Under the pieces are notes generated by a model. That model did no database searches. It was given only the letters and a program-made list of their open reading frames with translations, and was not told where the DNA came from. From Lachnospiraceae bacterium M18-1 (lineage in GTDB: Bacteria > Bacillota > Clostridia > Lachnospirales > Lachnospiraceae): a DNA stretch of 64,000 nucleotides. The translations under genes and the position numbers were made by a program. The stretch spans positions 66,845 through 130,844 of the forward strand of contig KE159605.1 of NCBI GenBank assembly GCA_000403295.2, written 5' to 3'. Positions 56,734 to 64,000 of the stretch are shown here, piece by piece; position 1 is the first letter of the stretch; every line of letters begins with the position of its first letter.

Positions 56734-57588
56734 ATGAAAAAGTTAATTACCATGCTATTGGCGCTGACAATGGTTTTTTCACTGGCGGCATGCGGCAATT
56801 CTGACAATGCAGGGGGATCCGACGGTAATACGGCAGACAGCAAGACCGAAAGCCAGGAAGAGGACGGCGCCGCATCGGACAGTGATATGGCCTATGTGAA
56901 GGATAAGGGAACGTTAGTCGTAGGAATCACGGAATTTGAACCTATGGACTATAAGGATGAGAACGGAGACTGGATCGGCTTTGACGCGGATATGGCGAAA
57001 GCATTTGCCGAAAGCCTGGGTGTTGAAGTAGAATTTGTAGAGATTGACTGGGACAACAAGATCATGGAACTGGAAGGCAAGACCATTGACTGTGTATGGA
57101 ACGGCATGACGCTTACCAGCGAGGTGACCAGCGCCATGGAATGCTCCAACGCGTACTGCAACAATGCGCAGATTGTGATCGTACCCTCCGATGCAGCAGA
57201 CAAGTATCAGGATAAGGACAGTTTAAAGGACCTTACCTTTGCCGTGGAGGCAGGAAGCGCCGGGGAGCAGGAGGTCAGCGCACTGGAATTGGAGTATACC
57301 GCTGTTAAGGCACAGTCTGACGCACTGATGGAAGTAGCGTCCGGCACATCTGACGCGGCTGTCATTGATTCGCTGATGGCGGCAGCCATGGTGGGAGAGG
57401 GGACCGGCTATGCGGACCTGACCTACACGATAGGGCTGAACAGTGAAGAATACGGCGTCGGCTTCAGGAAAGGATCTGACCTTGCGGCGGCCCTCAATGA
57501 CTTTTTTGCAGAAAGCTATGGGGACGGCAGCATGATAGAAATTGCCGAAAAGTATGGAGTAGATGCGGCAATTGTAGAGCAGTCCTGA
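56734..57588 (+). CDS. Amino-acid ABC transporter substrate-binding lipoprotein
   Basis: 284 residues from ATG 56734 (AAGGAG at 56719-56724). Lipoprotein signal with lipobox VFSLAACG, a Ser/Glu/Asp linker, and the SBP_bac_3 fold: VKDKGTLVVGITEFEPMDYKD, IGFDADMAKAFAES, IDCVWNGMTLTSE. It resembles cystine, glutamine and polar amino acid binders. Followed by a terminator and then permease and ATPase genes. Confidence 0.94.
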   Translation: MKKLITMLLALTMVFSLAACGNSDNAGGSDGNTADSKTESQEEDGAASDSDMAYVKDKGTLVVGITEFEPMDYKDENGDWIGFDADMAKAFAESLGVEVEFVEIDWDNKIMELEGKTIDCVWNGMTLTSEVTSAMECSNAYCNNAQIVIVPSDAADKYQDKDSLKDLTFAVEAGSAGEQEVSALELEYTAVKAQSDALMEVASGTSDAAVIDSLMAAAMVGEGTGYADLTYTIGLNSEEYGVGFRKGSDLAAALNDFFAESYGDGSMIEIAEKYGVDAAIVEQS

Positions 57589-57597
57589 GAGAAATAG

Positions 57598-57629
57598 AGA
57601 GAGAGCGGGCTGTCCGTTCTCTCTTTTTG
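57598..57629 (+). terminator. Intra-operon terminator
   Basis: AGAGAGAGCGG pairs with CCGTTCTCTCT followed by TTTTT. Partial termination here would give more binding protein than permease and ATPase. Confidence 0.8.
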
Positions 57630-57742
57630 TCTGGATTCCGGAGCACGAGGTTAGAACAGTCATCGGCAGCTCTGCCGACCGGATTTTTAGATGCGGGAAT
57701 AAGGGATCAAAAATTGAATCAAAGAGAAAGCAGGATACATAC

Positions 57743-58429
57743 ATGGAATTGATTTTAGAACAGATGCCGATCGTCATCCGCGCCCTGAACGTCGGCTTTA
57801 TACAGACCTTGAAGCTGTTTTTTGTGACTCTCATCGGCGCATTTCCGCTTGGCCTGGTGATCGCCTTCGGATCTATGTCCAGGTTTAAGCCGCTGAGCTT
57901 TATCACCAAGATCTTTGTCTGGATCATCCGGGGGACCCCGCTCATGATCCAGCTGCTGATCATTTATTATTTTCCCGGCCTGGTGCTGCATACCCCCATC
58001 TGGGGAGGCGGCGAGGGCGGGCGTTTTTTAGCGGCGGCGGTATCCTTTGTTGTGAATTATGCGTGTTATTTTTCCGAAATCTACCGGGGCGGCATCCAGG
58101 GGGTTCCCGTGGGACAGGAGGAGGCCGGCCTGGTGCTTGGAATGACCAGGAGCCAGATTTTTTTCAAGATCACGCTGCTGCAGATGATCAAACGAATCGT
58201 TCCGCCCATATCCAACGAGATCATTACACTGGTCAAGGATACGTCCCTTGCGCGGATTATCGCACTGCAGGAGATCATCTGGGCGGGCCAGGCTTTCATG
58301 AAGGGATCCCAAGGGATTTCCGGCGCCATCTGGCCCCTGTTCTTTACAGCAGTGTATTATCTGATCTGGAACGGGATACTGACTGTGCTGCTGGGACGGA
58401 TGGAAAAGAAGCTGGATTATTTCAGATAG
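57743..58429 (+). CDS. Amino-acid ABC transporter permease
   Basis: 228 residues, about five membrane helices. HisMQ-type: LGLVIAFGSMSRFKPLSF, IRGTPLMIQLLIIYY, and the EAA loop GQEEAGLVLGMTRSQIFFKI that docks the ATPase. Encoded after the binding protein; 15 bases before the ATPase gene. Confidence 0.95.
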   Translation: MELILEQMPIVIRALNVGFIQTLKLFFVTLIGAFPLGLVIAFGSMSRFKPLSFITKIFVWIIRGTPLMIQLLIIYYFPGLVLHTPIWGGGEGGRFLAAAVSFVVNYACYFSEIYRGGIQGVPVGQEEAGLVLGMTRSQIFFKITLLQMIKRIVPPISNEIITLVKDTSLARIIALQEIIWAGQAFMKGSQGISGAIWPLFFTAVYYLIWNGILTVLLGRMEKKLDYFR

Positions 58430-58444
58430 GGGAGGAGAGAGACG

Positions 58445-59230
58445 ATGCCGATTTTAGAAGTAGAACATATTTGCAAATCCTTTGAACGCACAGAGGTACT
58501 CAAAGACATCAGCTTTTCCCTGGAAAAAGGACAGGCGGTCTCCATCATTGGTTCTTCGGGAAGCGGGAAGACCACGCTGCTTCGGTGCCTGAACTTTCTG
58601 GAACGGCCGGACAAAGGGGTGCTGCGTGTGAATGGAGAGGTTTTATTTGATGCGGGCAATGCCTTTACCATGCAGGAATCAGAGATCCGCAGGAAGCGGC
58701 TTCATTTCGGACTGGTGTTCCAGTCCTTTAACCTGTTCCCGCAGTATACGGCCATGGAAAATGTCATGCTTGCGAAGGAATTACTGGCGAAGGAGCAGCC
58801 GGATTATAAGGCGAAAAGAAAGGAAATCCATGAAGAGATCGCAGAACAGGCAGGATCTCTGCTGGATCAGATGGGGCTTTCTGACCGGAAGAACAATTAC
58901 CCCCATCAGCTCTCCGGAGGCCAGTGCCAGCGTGTGGCGATCGCCCGGGCGCTTGCACTGCAGCCGGATATCCTCTGCTTTGATGAACCGACCTCAGCTC
59001 TGGATCCGGAGCTGACCGGAGAGGTTTTACGGGTCATCCGGGAGCTGGCGGATCAAAATACCACCATGATCATCGTCACTCATGAAATGGCATTTGCCCG
59101 GGATGTGGCGAATCAGGTGATCTTTATGGATGATGGGTACATCCTGGAGCAGGGAGACCCCAGGCAGGTATTTGAACATCCGAAGGAAGAGCGGACACGG
59201 CAGTTTTTATCGAGGTTTACACAGGGATGA
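58445..59230 (+). CDS. Amino-acid ABC transporter ATPase
   Basis: 261 residues. Walker A IGSSGSGKTT, Q loop VFQSFNLFPQYTAMENV, signature LSGGQCQRVAIARAL, Walker B ILCFDEPTSALDPEL and H loop VTHEMAFA. GlnQ/HisP type. Ends the operon; purB has its own promoter. Confidence 0.97.
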   Translation: MPILEVEHICKSFERTEVLKDISFSLEKGQAVSIIGSSGSGKTTLLRCLNFLERPDKGVLRVNGEVLFDAGNAFTMQESEIRRKRLHFGLVFQSFNLFPQYTAMENVMLAKELLAKEQPDYKAKRKEIHEEIAEQAGSLLDQMGLSDRKNNYPHQLSGGQCQRVAIARALALQPDILCFDEPTSALDPELTGEVLRVIRELADQNTTMIIVTHEMAFARDVANQVIFMDDGYILEQGDPRQVFEHPKEERTRQFLSRFTQG

Positions 59231-59269
59231 TCTCCATAGGCGGAAAATGTGCTACGGCAGGTTTTCATA

Positions 59270-59298
59270 TTGATTTTCACAGGGGCATGTATTATAAT
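59270..59298 (+). promoter_or_regulatory. purB promoter
   Basis: TTGATT, 17-base spacer, TATAAT, about 43 bases before ATG 59342. No PurR-like box or guanine riboswitch seen in the short leader. Confidence 0.78.
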
Positions 59299-59341
59299 CT
59301 TCGTGGAGACGGAACATTTAGATATAAGGGAGGAAAATGAC

Positions 59342-60775
59342 ATGAGTACGGATCGTTATGTGAGTCCGCTTTCCGAGCGGTATGCAAGCAAGGAGATGCA
59401 GTACATTTTTTCACCGGACAAGAAGTTCCGGACATGGAGGAGGCTGTGGATCGCCCTTGCCGAGACGGAGAAGGAACTGGGGCTTCCGATCACAGAGGAA
59501 CAGATCGAAGAACTGAAAGCCCACGCGGAGGATATCAATTATGACGTGGCCAAAGAGCGGGAGAAGATCGTCCGACATGATGTGATGTCCCATGTCTATG
59601 CCTATGGAGTGCAGTGCCCGAAGGCCAAGGGGATCATTCACTTAGGCGCAACTTCCTGCTATGTGGGAGACAATACGGATATCATTGTGATGGCGGAAGC
59701 GCTGAAGCTGGTGCGGAAAAAATTGGTCAATGTGATCGCGGAGCTGGCAAGGTTTGCGGAAGAACAGAAAGCTCAGCCGACCCTGGCATTTACCCATTTC
59801 CAGCCTGCCCAGCCTACTACAGTAGGGAAGCGGGCGACCCTCTGGATACAGGAATTTGAGATGGATCTGGAGGATCTGGATTATGTGCTGGGCAGCCTAA
59901 AGCTGCTGGGCAGCAAGGGGACCACAGGGACTCAGGCAAGCTTTCTGGAGCTGTTTGACGGAGAGCAGGAGATCATTGACAGGATTGATCCGATGATCGC
60001 GGAAAAGATGGGATTTGCGGCATGCTATCCGGTATCCGGGCAGACCTATTCCAGAAAGACGGATACCAGGGTGCTGGGTGTGCTGGCCGGAATCGCTGCC
60101 AGCGCGCACAAACTTTCCAATGATATCCGGCTGCTGCAGCATTTAAAAGAAGTGGAAGAGCCTTTTGAAAAGACCCAGATCGGCTCCTCGGCGATGGCGT
60201 ATAAGAGAAATCCCATGCGCAGCGAACGGATTGCTTCCCTGTCCCGGTATGTGATGATCGATGCGCTGAATCCGGCGGTGACCTCTGCAACCCAGTGGTT
60301 TGAGCGGACGCTGGATGATTCGGCAAACAAGCGGCTCAGTGTGCCGGAAGGCTTTCTGGCCATCGACGGGATCCTGGATCTGTGCCTGAATGTGGTGGAC
60401 GGTCTGGTGGTCTATCCAAAGGTGATCGAGAAACGACTGATGTCCGAGCTGCCTTTCATGGCAACGGAAAATATCATGATGGATGCGGTGAAGGCAGGAG
60501 GCGACAGGCAGGAGCTTCATGAACGGATTCGGGAGCTTTCTATGGAAGCAGGAAAAAATGTAAAAGAGCGGGGGATGGAGAACAATCTTTTGGAGCTGAT
60601 CGCGGAAGACCCGGTATTTAACCTGAGCCTGGAAGAACTGGAGAAGACCATGGATCCGGCAAAATATGTGGGACGTGCCCGGGAGCAGGTGGATGCTTAT
60701 CTGGATAAGGTGATCCGTCCGCTTCTGGAAGCAAATAAAGAGTTTCTGGGTGTCAAGGCAGAGATTCACGTATAA
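59342..60775 (+). CDS. purB: Adenylosuccinate lyase
   Basis: 477 residues from ATG 59342 after AAGGGAGG; the frame is open farther upstream but without a start signal. Fumarase/aspartase fold: HDVMSHVYAYG, LGATSCYVGDNTDI, TLAFTHFQPAQPTT with the general acid His, and the flexible signature loop GSSAMAYKRNPMRSE with the catalytic Ser. Splits SAICAR and adenylosuccinate in purine synthesis. Confidence 0.97.
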   Translation: MSTDRYVSPLSERYASKEMQYIFSPDKKFRTWRRLWIALAETEKELGLPITEEQIEELKAHAEDINYDVAKEREKIVRHDVMSHVYAYGVQCPKAKGIIHLGATSCYVGDNTDIIVMAEALKLVRKKLVNVIAELARFAEEQKAQPTLAFTHFQPAQPTTVGKRATLWIQEFEMDLEDLDYVLGSLKLLGSKGTTGTQASFLELFDGEQEIIDRIDPMIAEKMGFAACYPVSGQTYSRKTDTRVLGVLAGIAASAHKLSNDIRLLQHLKEVEEPFEKTQIGSSAMAYKRNPMRSERIASLSRYVMIDALNPAVTSATQWFERTLDDSANKRLSVPEGFLAIDGILDLCLNVVDGLVVYPKVIEKRLMSELPFMATENIMMDAVKAGGDRQELHERIRELSMEAGKNVKERGMENNLLELIAEDPVFNLSLEELEKTMDPAKYVGRAREQVDAYLDKVIRPLLEANKEFLGVKAEIHV

Positions 60776-60822
60776 ACGAAAATACCCTGATATAGAAAAG
60801 AGAGATGCAAGGGGATGTTGCA

Positions 60823-60860
60823 CATCTGCAATGGTATGTTGCAGATGATTGCTGCATTCC
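60823..60860 (+). terminator. Hairpin after purB
   Basis: CATCTGCAA (60823) pairs with TTGCAGATG (60839); T-rich text (CCTTTTCTTTATT) follows a few bases later. Flanking GCA repeats allow a longer alternative stem. Confidence 0.6.
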
Positions 60861-60964
60861 TTTTCTTTATTTATAATTTATGGTGGCGCTTTAACTGGTT
60901 CTCTGAGATAAACAGCAGGAGAACTGTCCTCTGAGGAGGATAAAGAAAGGACAGGTAACTGAAA

Positions 60965-62362
60965 ATGGATGAAGTAATGAGGGCGGAACCCGCTATTGGC
61001 AGTCGGCAGATATCGGCTCGTACAGCAGCGGCGATTCTGTTTATTTTGCTGGTTTTTGTTTTGGCCGGGAATCCGGGTTTGCAGAATATGGTAGAAGATT
61101 TTCTGAATGCTCCGATTATTCCGTGGACAGAGACCGCAGGGAATGATGCCGAAGCCAGTAAGAAAGAAGAAAAGCTGGCGAAAGTGGAAAAAATAGGTGT
61201 TACAGATAAGAAAAACCTGACTTTAAAAGATACGGTCGTGCAGGAGGAAGCGGTATCAGATAAGCTTCTTTCATCGGCGGCTTTACCGGATCCAAGTTTG
61301 GAATTGCCATATACGTCAGTTACAGCAGAAGAATATCTGACAAAAGAACCGCTTGAATCGATTCCGGAAGTCTCTGGAGGCGCGGTATGGAATCAAAATA
61401 CAGTGGAAAAAGTGGTGGTCACGCCTTCAGTATCCGAGAAGGTCTTGGATGATTCAGGAGAAGCGGATTCCATTTATCAAGAGAAACCGTCAGGTCATCC
61501 AGTCATTGCAGAGCCAGTGATTCCTGTTGAAAAGCCGGAAGCGGATGGGAAAGATGATACGGTCAATGTGGAAGTGACGGTACCGAAAGAAGATACTGTT
61601 GTATCAGGAGAAGAGAAGGAGGAACTCATCCCACCGGAGGCGATCCTGCCAGATCCTTCGAATCCGGATGCAGTAATACCGGAGATCCCGGCTGATGACC
61701 CGGCCAAACCGGAAGATGCCGTAACGGATCCGATCGTACCAGACCCTGGGATTGACGATTCTGATGTGACGGACGATATACCTTCGGATATGGGGGAGGA
61801 TATGGATGGAACGGACGGGAACGACTCCTGCTTTCTATTGGATGAGGCGGGAATGCTATACGGTTTTCAGCCGGAATATGCAGAAATACCGGATGGATGT
61901 CTGACGCTTCCCGCCGGGTGTACAGGTATCCGCAGCGGTGCATTTCTCGGATGCGGCGCTGTGATATTGGAACTGTATATACCGGCAGGGACTGCGGTGA
62001 TTGAAGAAGGCGCTCTTGCTGGATTAAATTTTCTGGAATGGATTGAGGTAGAAAGCGGAAATACTGGTTTTACTAGTGATTCGGGTGTTCTGTTTGACAT
62101 TACGATGTCTGTGCTGATGGCCTTCCCGGCTGCCTGGATGGACGGTTATTGTCTGCCTCCGTCTGTTACAAGGATTGCAGGCAGGGCTTTTGAAGGGACT
62201 TCTATTTCCAGGCTGGATGTGAGAGAGTGCGGCATACTTTCATTTGGAGATCATGTATTTGGAAGTTCCGGCGGAAGCGGAATCCAGATCGTGGTTTCTG
62301 AGTCAGCGTCTCAGGTATATGAAGAACTGCTGGCGGGGTATGAGGTGACAATTACGAGATGA
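60965..62362 (+). CDS. Membrane-anchored surface protein with BspA-like LRR_5 domain
   Basis: 465 residues. One membrane helix near 20-36 (ARTAAAILFILLVFVLAG) after a short cytoplasmic end; then a long extracellular stalk (about 45-285) rich in Pro, Glu, Asp and Val, with repeats of the form VIPEIPADDPAKPEDAV. The C-terminal 180 residues match LRR_5/BspA repeats (LPAGCTGIRSGAFLGCGAVI, VTRIAGRAFEGTSISRLDV). Two cysteines may form disulfides. Ligand unknown. ATG 60965 follows AGGACAGG. Confidence 0.82.
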   Translation: MDEVMRAEPAIGSRQISARTAAAILFILLVFVLAGNPGLQNMVEDFLNAPIIPWTETAGNDAEASKKEEKLAKVEKIGVTDKKNLTLKDTVVQEEAVSDKLLSSAALPDPSLELPYTSVTAEEYLTKEPLESIPEVSGGAVWNQNTVEKVVVTPSVSEKVLDDSGEADSIYQEKPSGHPVIAEPVIPVEKPEADGKDDTVNVEVTVPKEDTVVSGEEKEELIPPEAILPDPSNPDAVIPEIPADDPAKPEDAVTDPIVPDPGIDDSDVTDDIPSDMGEDMDGTDGNDSCFLLDEAGMLYGFQPEYAEIPDGCLTLPAGCTGIRSGAFLGCGAVILELYIPAGTAVIEEGALAGLNFLEWIEVESGNTGFTSDSGVLFDITMSVLMAFPAAWMDGYCLPPSVTRIAGRAFEGTSISRLDVRECGILSFGDHVFGSSGGSGIQIVVSESASQVYEELLAGYEVTITR

Positions 62363-62365
62363 AAT

Positions 62366-62404
62366 TGTTACAGTTCTCAGTATCTTGGGCCGTTATCTGT
62401 AACA
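62366..62404. repeat. GTTAC/GTAAC inverted repeat (39 bp)
   Basis: TGTTACAG (62366) and CTGTAACA (62397) pair over 8 bp. It starts 4 bases after the surface-protein stop and lacks a T run, so it is not a classical terminator. Confidence 0.5.
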
Positions 62405-62432
62405 TGAAATTAAGGATATGTGTATTTGTTTG

Positions 62433-62461
62433 TTGAACATTTCTATAAGTTGTTCTATAAT
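62433..62461 (+). promoter_or_regulatory. gltX promoter
   Basis: TTGAAC, 17-base spacer, TATAAT. Leader about 50 bases, too short for a T-box. Confidence 0.78.
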
Positions 62462-62519
62462 AAGGTGGCGTGCAGAACTGACGCAAATTGGAGATAAAAG
62501 AGAATTGGAGATATGAGAG

Positions 62520-63983
62520 ATGAAAAAAGTAAGGACAAGATTTGCACCCAGCCCTACAGGGAGAATGCATGTAGGGAATCTGAGGACTGCACTTTACGCA
62601 TATCTGATCGCAAAGCATGAAGGAGGGGATTTTATCCTCCGGATTGAAGACACCGACCAGGAGCGGTTCGTGGAAGGGGCGCTGGAGATCATTTACCGTA
62701 CACTGGAAAAGACCGGGCTCATTCATGACGAAGGTCCCGACCAGGACGGAGGCGTCGGCCCTTATGTGCAGAGTGAACGTCAGGCTTCTGGCCTGTATTT
62801 GAAATATGCAAAGCAGCTGGTAGAGCAAGGGGACGCCTATTACTGCTTCTGCGATAAGGCACGTCTGGACTCCCTGCGGACTTCGGTTTCGGCAGACGGA
62901 ACGGATATCGTGGTGTATGACAAGCACTGTCTGGGACTGAAGAAAGAGGAGGTGGAGGCCAACCTTGCGGCAGGAAAGCCCTGGGTCATCCGGCTCAATG
63001 TTCCCAATGAAGGCGAGACTACCTTCCATGATGAGATTTACGGGGATATCACGGTGCCGAACCAGGAGCTGGATGATATGATCCTGATCAAATCAGACGG
63101 CTATCCAACCTACAATTTTGCAAATGTGATCGATGACCATCTGATGGGCATCACTCATGTGGTGCGGGGCAATGAATATCTGTCCTCCGCGCCTAAGTAC
63201 AACCGGCTGTACGAGGCATTTGGCTGGGAGGTTCCGGTGTATGTGCACTGTCCGCTGATCACAGATGAGGAGCATAAGAAGCTGAGCAAGCGGTGCGGGC
63301 ATTCTTCCTATGAAGATTTGATCGACCAGGGCTTTGTATCAGAGGCTGTTGTCAATTACGTGGCGCTTCTGGGCTGGTGTCCCTCTGACAACCGGGAGAT
63401 TTTCACGCTCCAGGAGCTGGTGGAGGCATTTGACTATACCCATATGAGCAAATCGCCGGCTGTCTTTGACACTGTGAAGCTGAAATGGATGAACGGGGAA
63501 TATCTCAAAGCCATGGATGAGGAGCGCTTTTTTGAACTGGCCAGACCGTATATTCAGGAAGTGGTCTCGAAGGACTTTGACCTGAAAAAGATCGCGGCGC
63601 TGGTAAAGACCCGGATTGAGATTTTCCCGGATATCCGGGAGCAGATCGACTTTTTCGAGGAAGTCCCGGAATATGATACCGCAATGTATACGCATAAGAA
63701 AATGAAGTCCACGCCGGAGACGTCGCTTACAGTATTGAGGGATCTGCTTCCCGTACTGGAAGCACAGGAGGACTACGGTAACGACGCGCTGTTTGAGACA
63801 TTGAAAGGGTATGTGACGGAGAAGGGTGTTAAGATCGGTTATGTGATGTGGCCCATCCGTACTGCAGTTTCCGGAAAGCAGAATACCCCGGGGGGCGCTA
63901 CGGAGATCATGGAGGTTCTTGGAAAAGAGGAATCCTTGAAGAGGATTCGGGAAGCGGTCCAAAAGCTGGAGGCAGGAGTTTAA
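62520..63983 (+). CDS. gltX: Glutamate--tRNA ligase
   Basis: 487 residues. Class I synthetase: [19 protein letters not shown] with the HIGH-type HVGN at 17-20, [21 protein letters not shown], and the KMSKS-type KLSKR near 254-258. C-terminal anticodon-binding helical domain complete ([17 protein letters not shown]). It charges tRNA-Glu and, in organisms lacking GlnRS, also tRNA-Gln. The 17 bases after the stop hold nothing. Confidence 0.97.
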   Translation: MKKVRTRFAPSPTGRMHVGNLRTALYAYLIAKHEGGDFILRIEDTDQERFVEGALEIIYRTLEKTGLIHDEGPDQDGGVGPYVQSERQASGLYLKYAKQLVEQGDAYYCFCDKARLDSLRTSVSADGTDIVVYDKHCLGLKKEEVEANLAAGKPWVIRLNVPNEGETTFHDEIYGDITVPNQELDDMILIKSDGYPTYNFANVIDDHLMGITHVVRGNEYLSSAPKYNRLYEAFGWEVPVYVHCPLITDEEHKKLSKRCGHSSYEDLIDQGFVSEAVVNYVALLGWCPSDNREIFTLQELVEAFDYTHMSKSPAVFDTVKLKWMNGEYLKAMDEERFFELARPYIQEVVSKDFDLKKIAALVKTRIEIFPDIREQIDFFEEVPEYDTAMYTHKKMKSTPETSLTVLRDLLPVLEAQEDYGNDALFETLKGYVTEKGVKIGYVMWPIRTAVSGKQNTPGGATEIMEVLGKEESLKRIREAVQKLEAGV

Positions 63984-64000
63984 TTTGAATCAGGCACAGA

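Noticed and set aside
1..64000. CRISPR array
   Set aside because: No set of regularly spaced direct repeats and no cas genes. The 9-bp-period TGTCCG trio and the 39-bp tandem repeat are not arrays.

Overview
The window looks like a chromosome segment of a spore-forming Lachnospiraceae-type Firmicute (Clostridium cluster XIVa kind). The reasons are strong AGGAGG ribosome sites throughout, a spoVT gene, pyruvate phosphate dikinase, a stand-alone PduL, a TIGR04086-type membrane protein and a DUF5717-like giant protein. Species cannot be fixed from the sequence alone.

Positions 1 to about 26,105 are most of a siphovirus-type prophage, entered in its early region. In order it holds: small early genes (ParB-like/ASCH fusion, HD hydrolase, VRR-NUC nuclease and several zinc-ribbon or tiny proteins, one with an in-frame stop); an ArpU/RinA-like late activator; a regulatory strip with three TGTCCG repeats, an extended -10 and a leader terminator; HNH nuclease, a cos-like inverted repeat, small and large terminase; portal, ClpP-type protease and an HK97-type capsid with an Ig-like tail; head-tail joining genes; tail tube; a tail chaperone with a clear -1 slippery site; tape measure, distal tail and tail-tip genes; a collagen-like fibre; a GT2 glycosyltransferase coupled to a Ser/Thr-rich protein; holin and amidase. 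A class II tRNA-like sequence and a strong hairpin end the phage DNA. The next gene, a NitT/TauT-type substrate-binding lipoprotein, stops early at the phage edge, so the phage probably integrated inside it. Integrase and repressor must lie left of the window.

From 26.1 kb on the DNA is host chromosome. 26-34 kb: YerC/TrpR-type regulator, DUF1836 regulator, SDR, AraC regulator, PcrA helicase, RlmD-type methyltransferase. 34.5-40.4 kb: an operon of unknown function (giant helical-repeat protein, actin/Hsp70-fold protein, TPR-like protein) flanked by two elements made of nested inverted repeats. 40.4-48.5 kb: ppdK, two decayed IS200/IS605 transposase remnants, a MerR/cupin/SDR cluster with a textbook 19-bp-spacer promoter, a secreted protein and an orphan protein. 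48.5-51.8 kb: a GHKL kinase/LytTR regulator pair followed by a membrane protein and an HELLH zincin, with LytTR-like sites between them. 51.8-64 kb: TrmO, AEC transporter, YqeY, PduL, SpoVT, an amino-acid ABC transporter operon, purB, a BspA-like surface protein and gltX.

The items I find most worth following are the 14-bp palindrome used three times only in the prophage, the glycosyltransferase plus Ser/Thr-rich tail protein pair, the flanked DUF5717-type operon, and the GTTAC/GTAAC family of intergenic inverted repeats.
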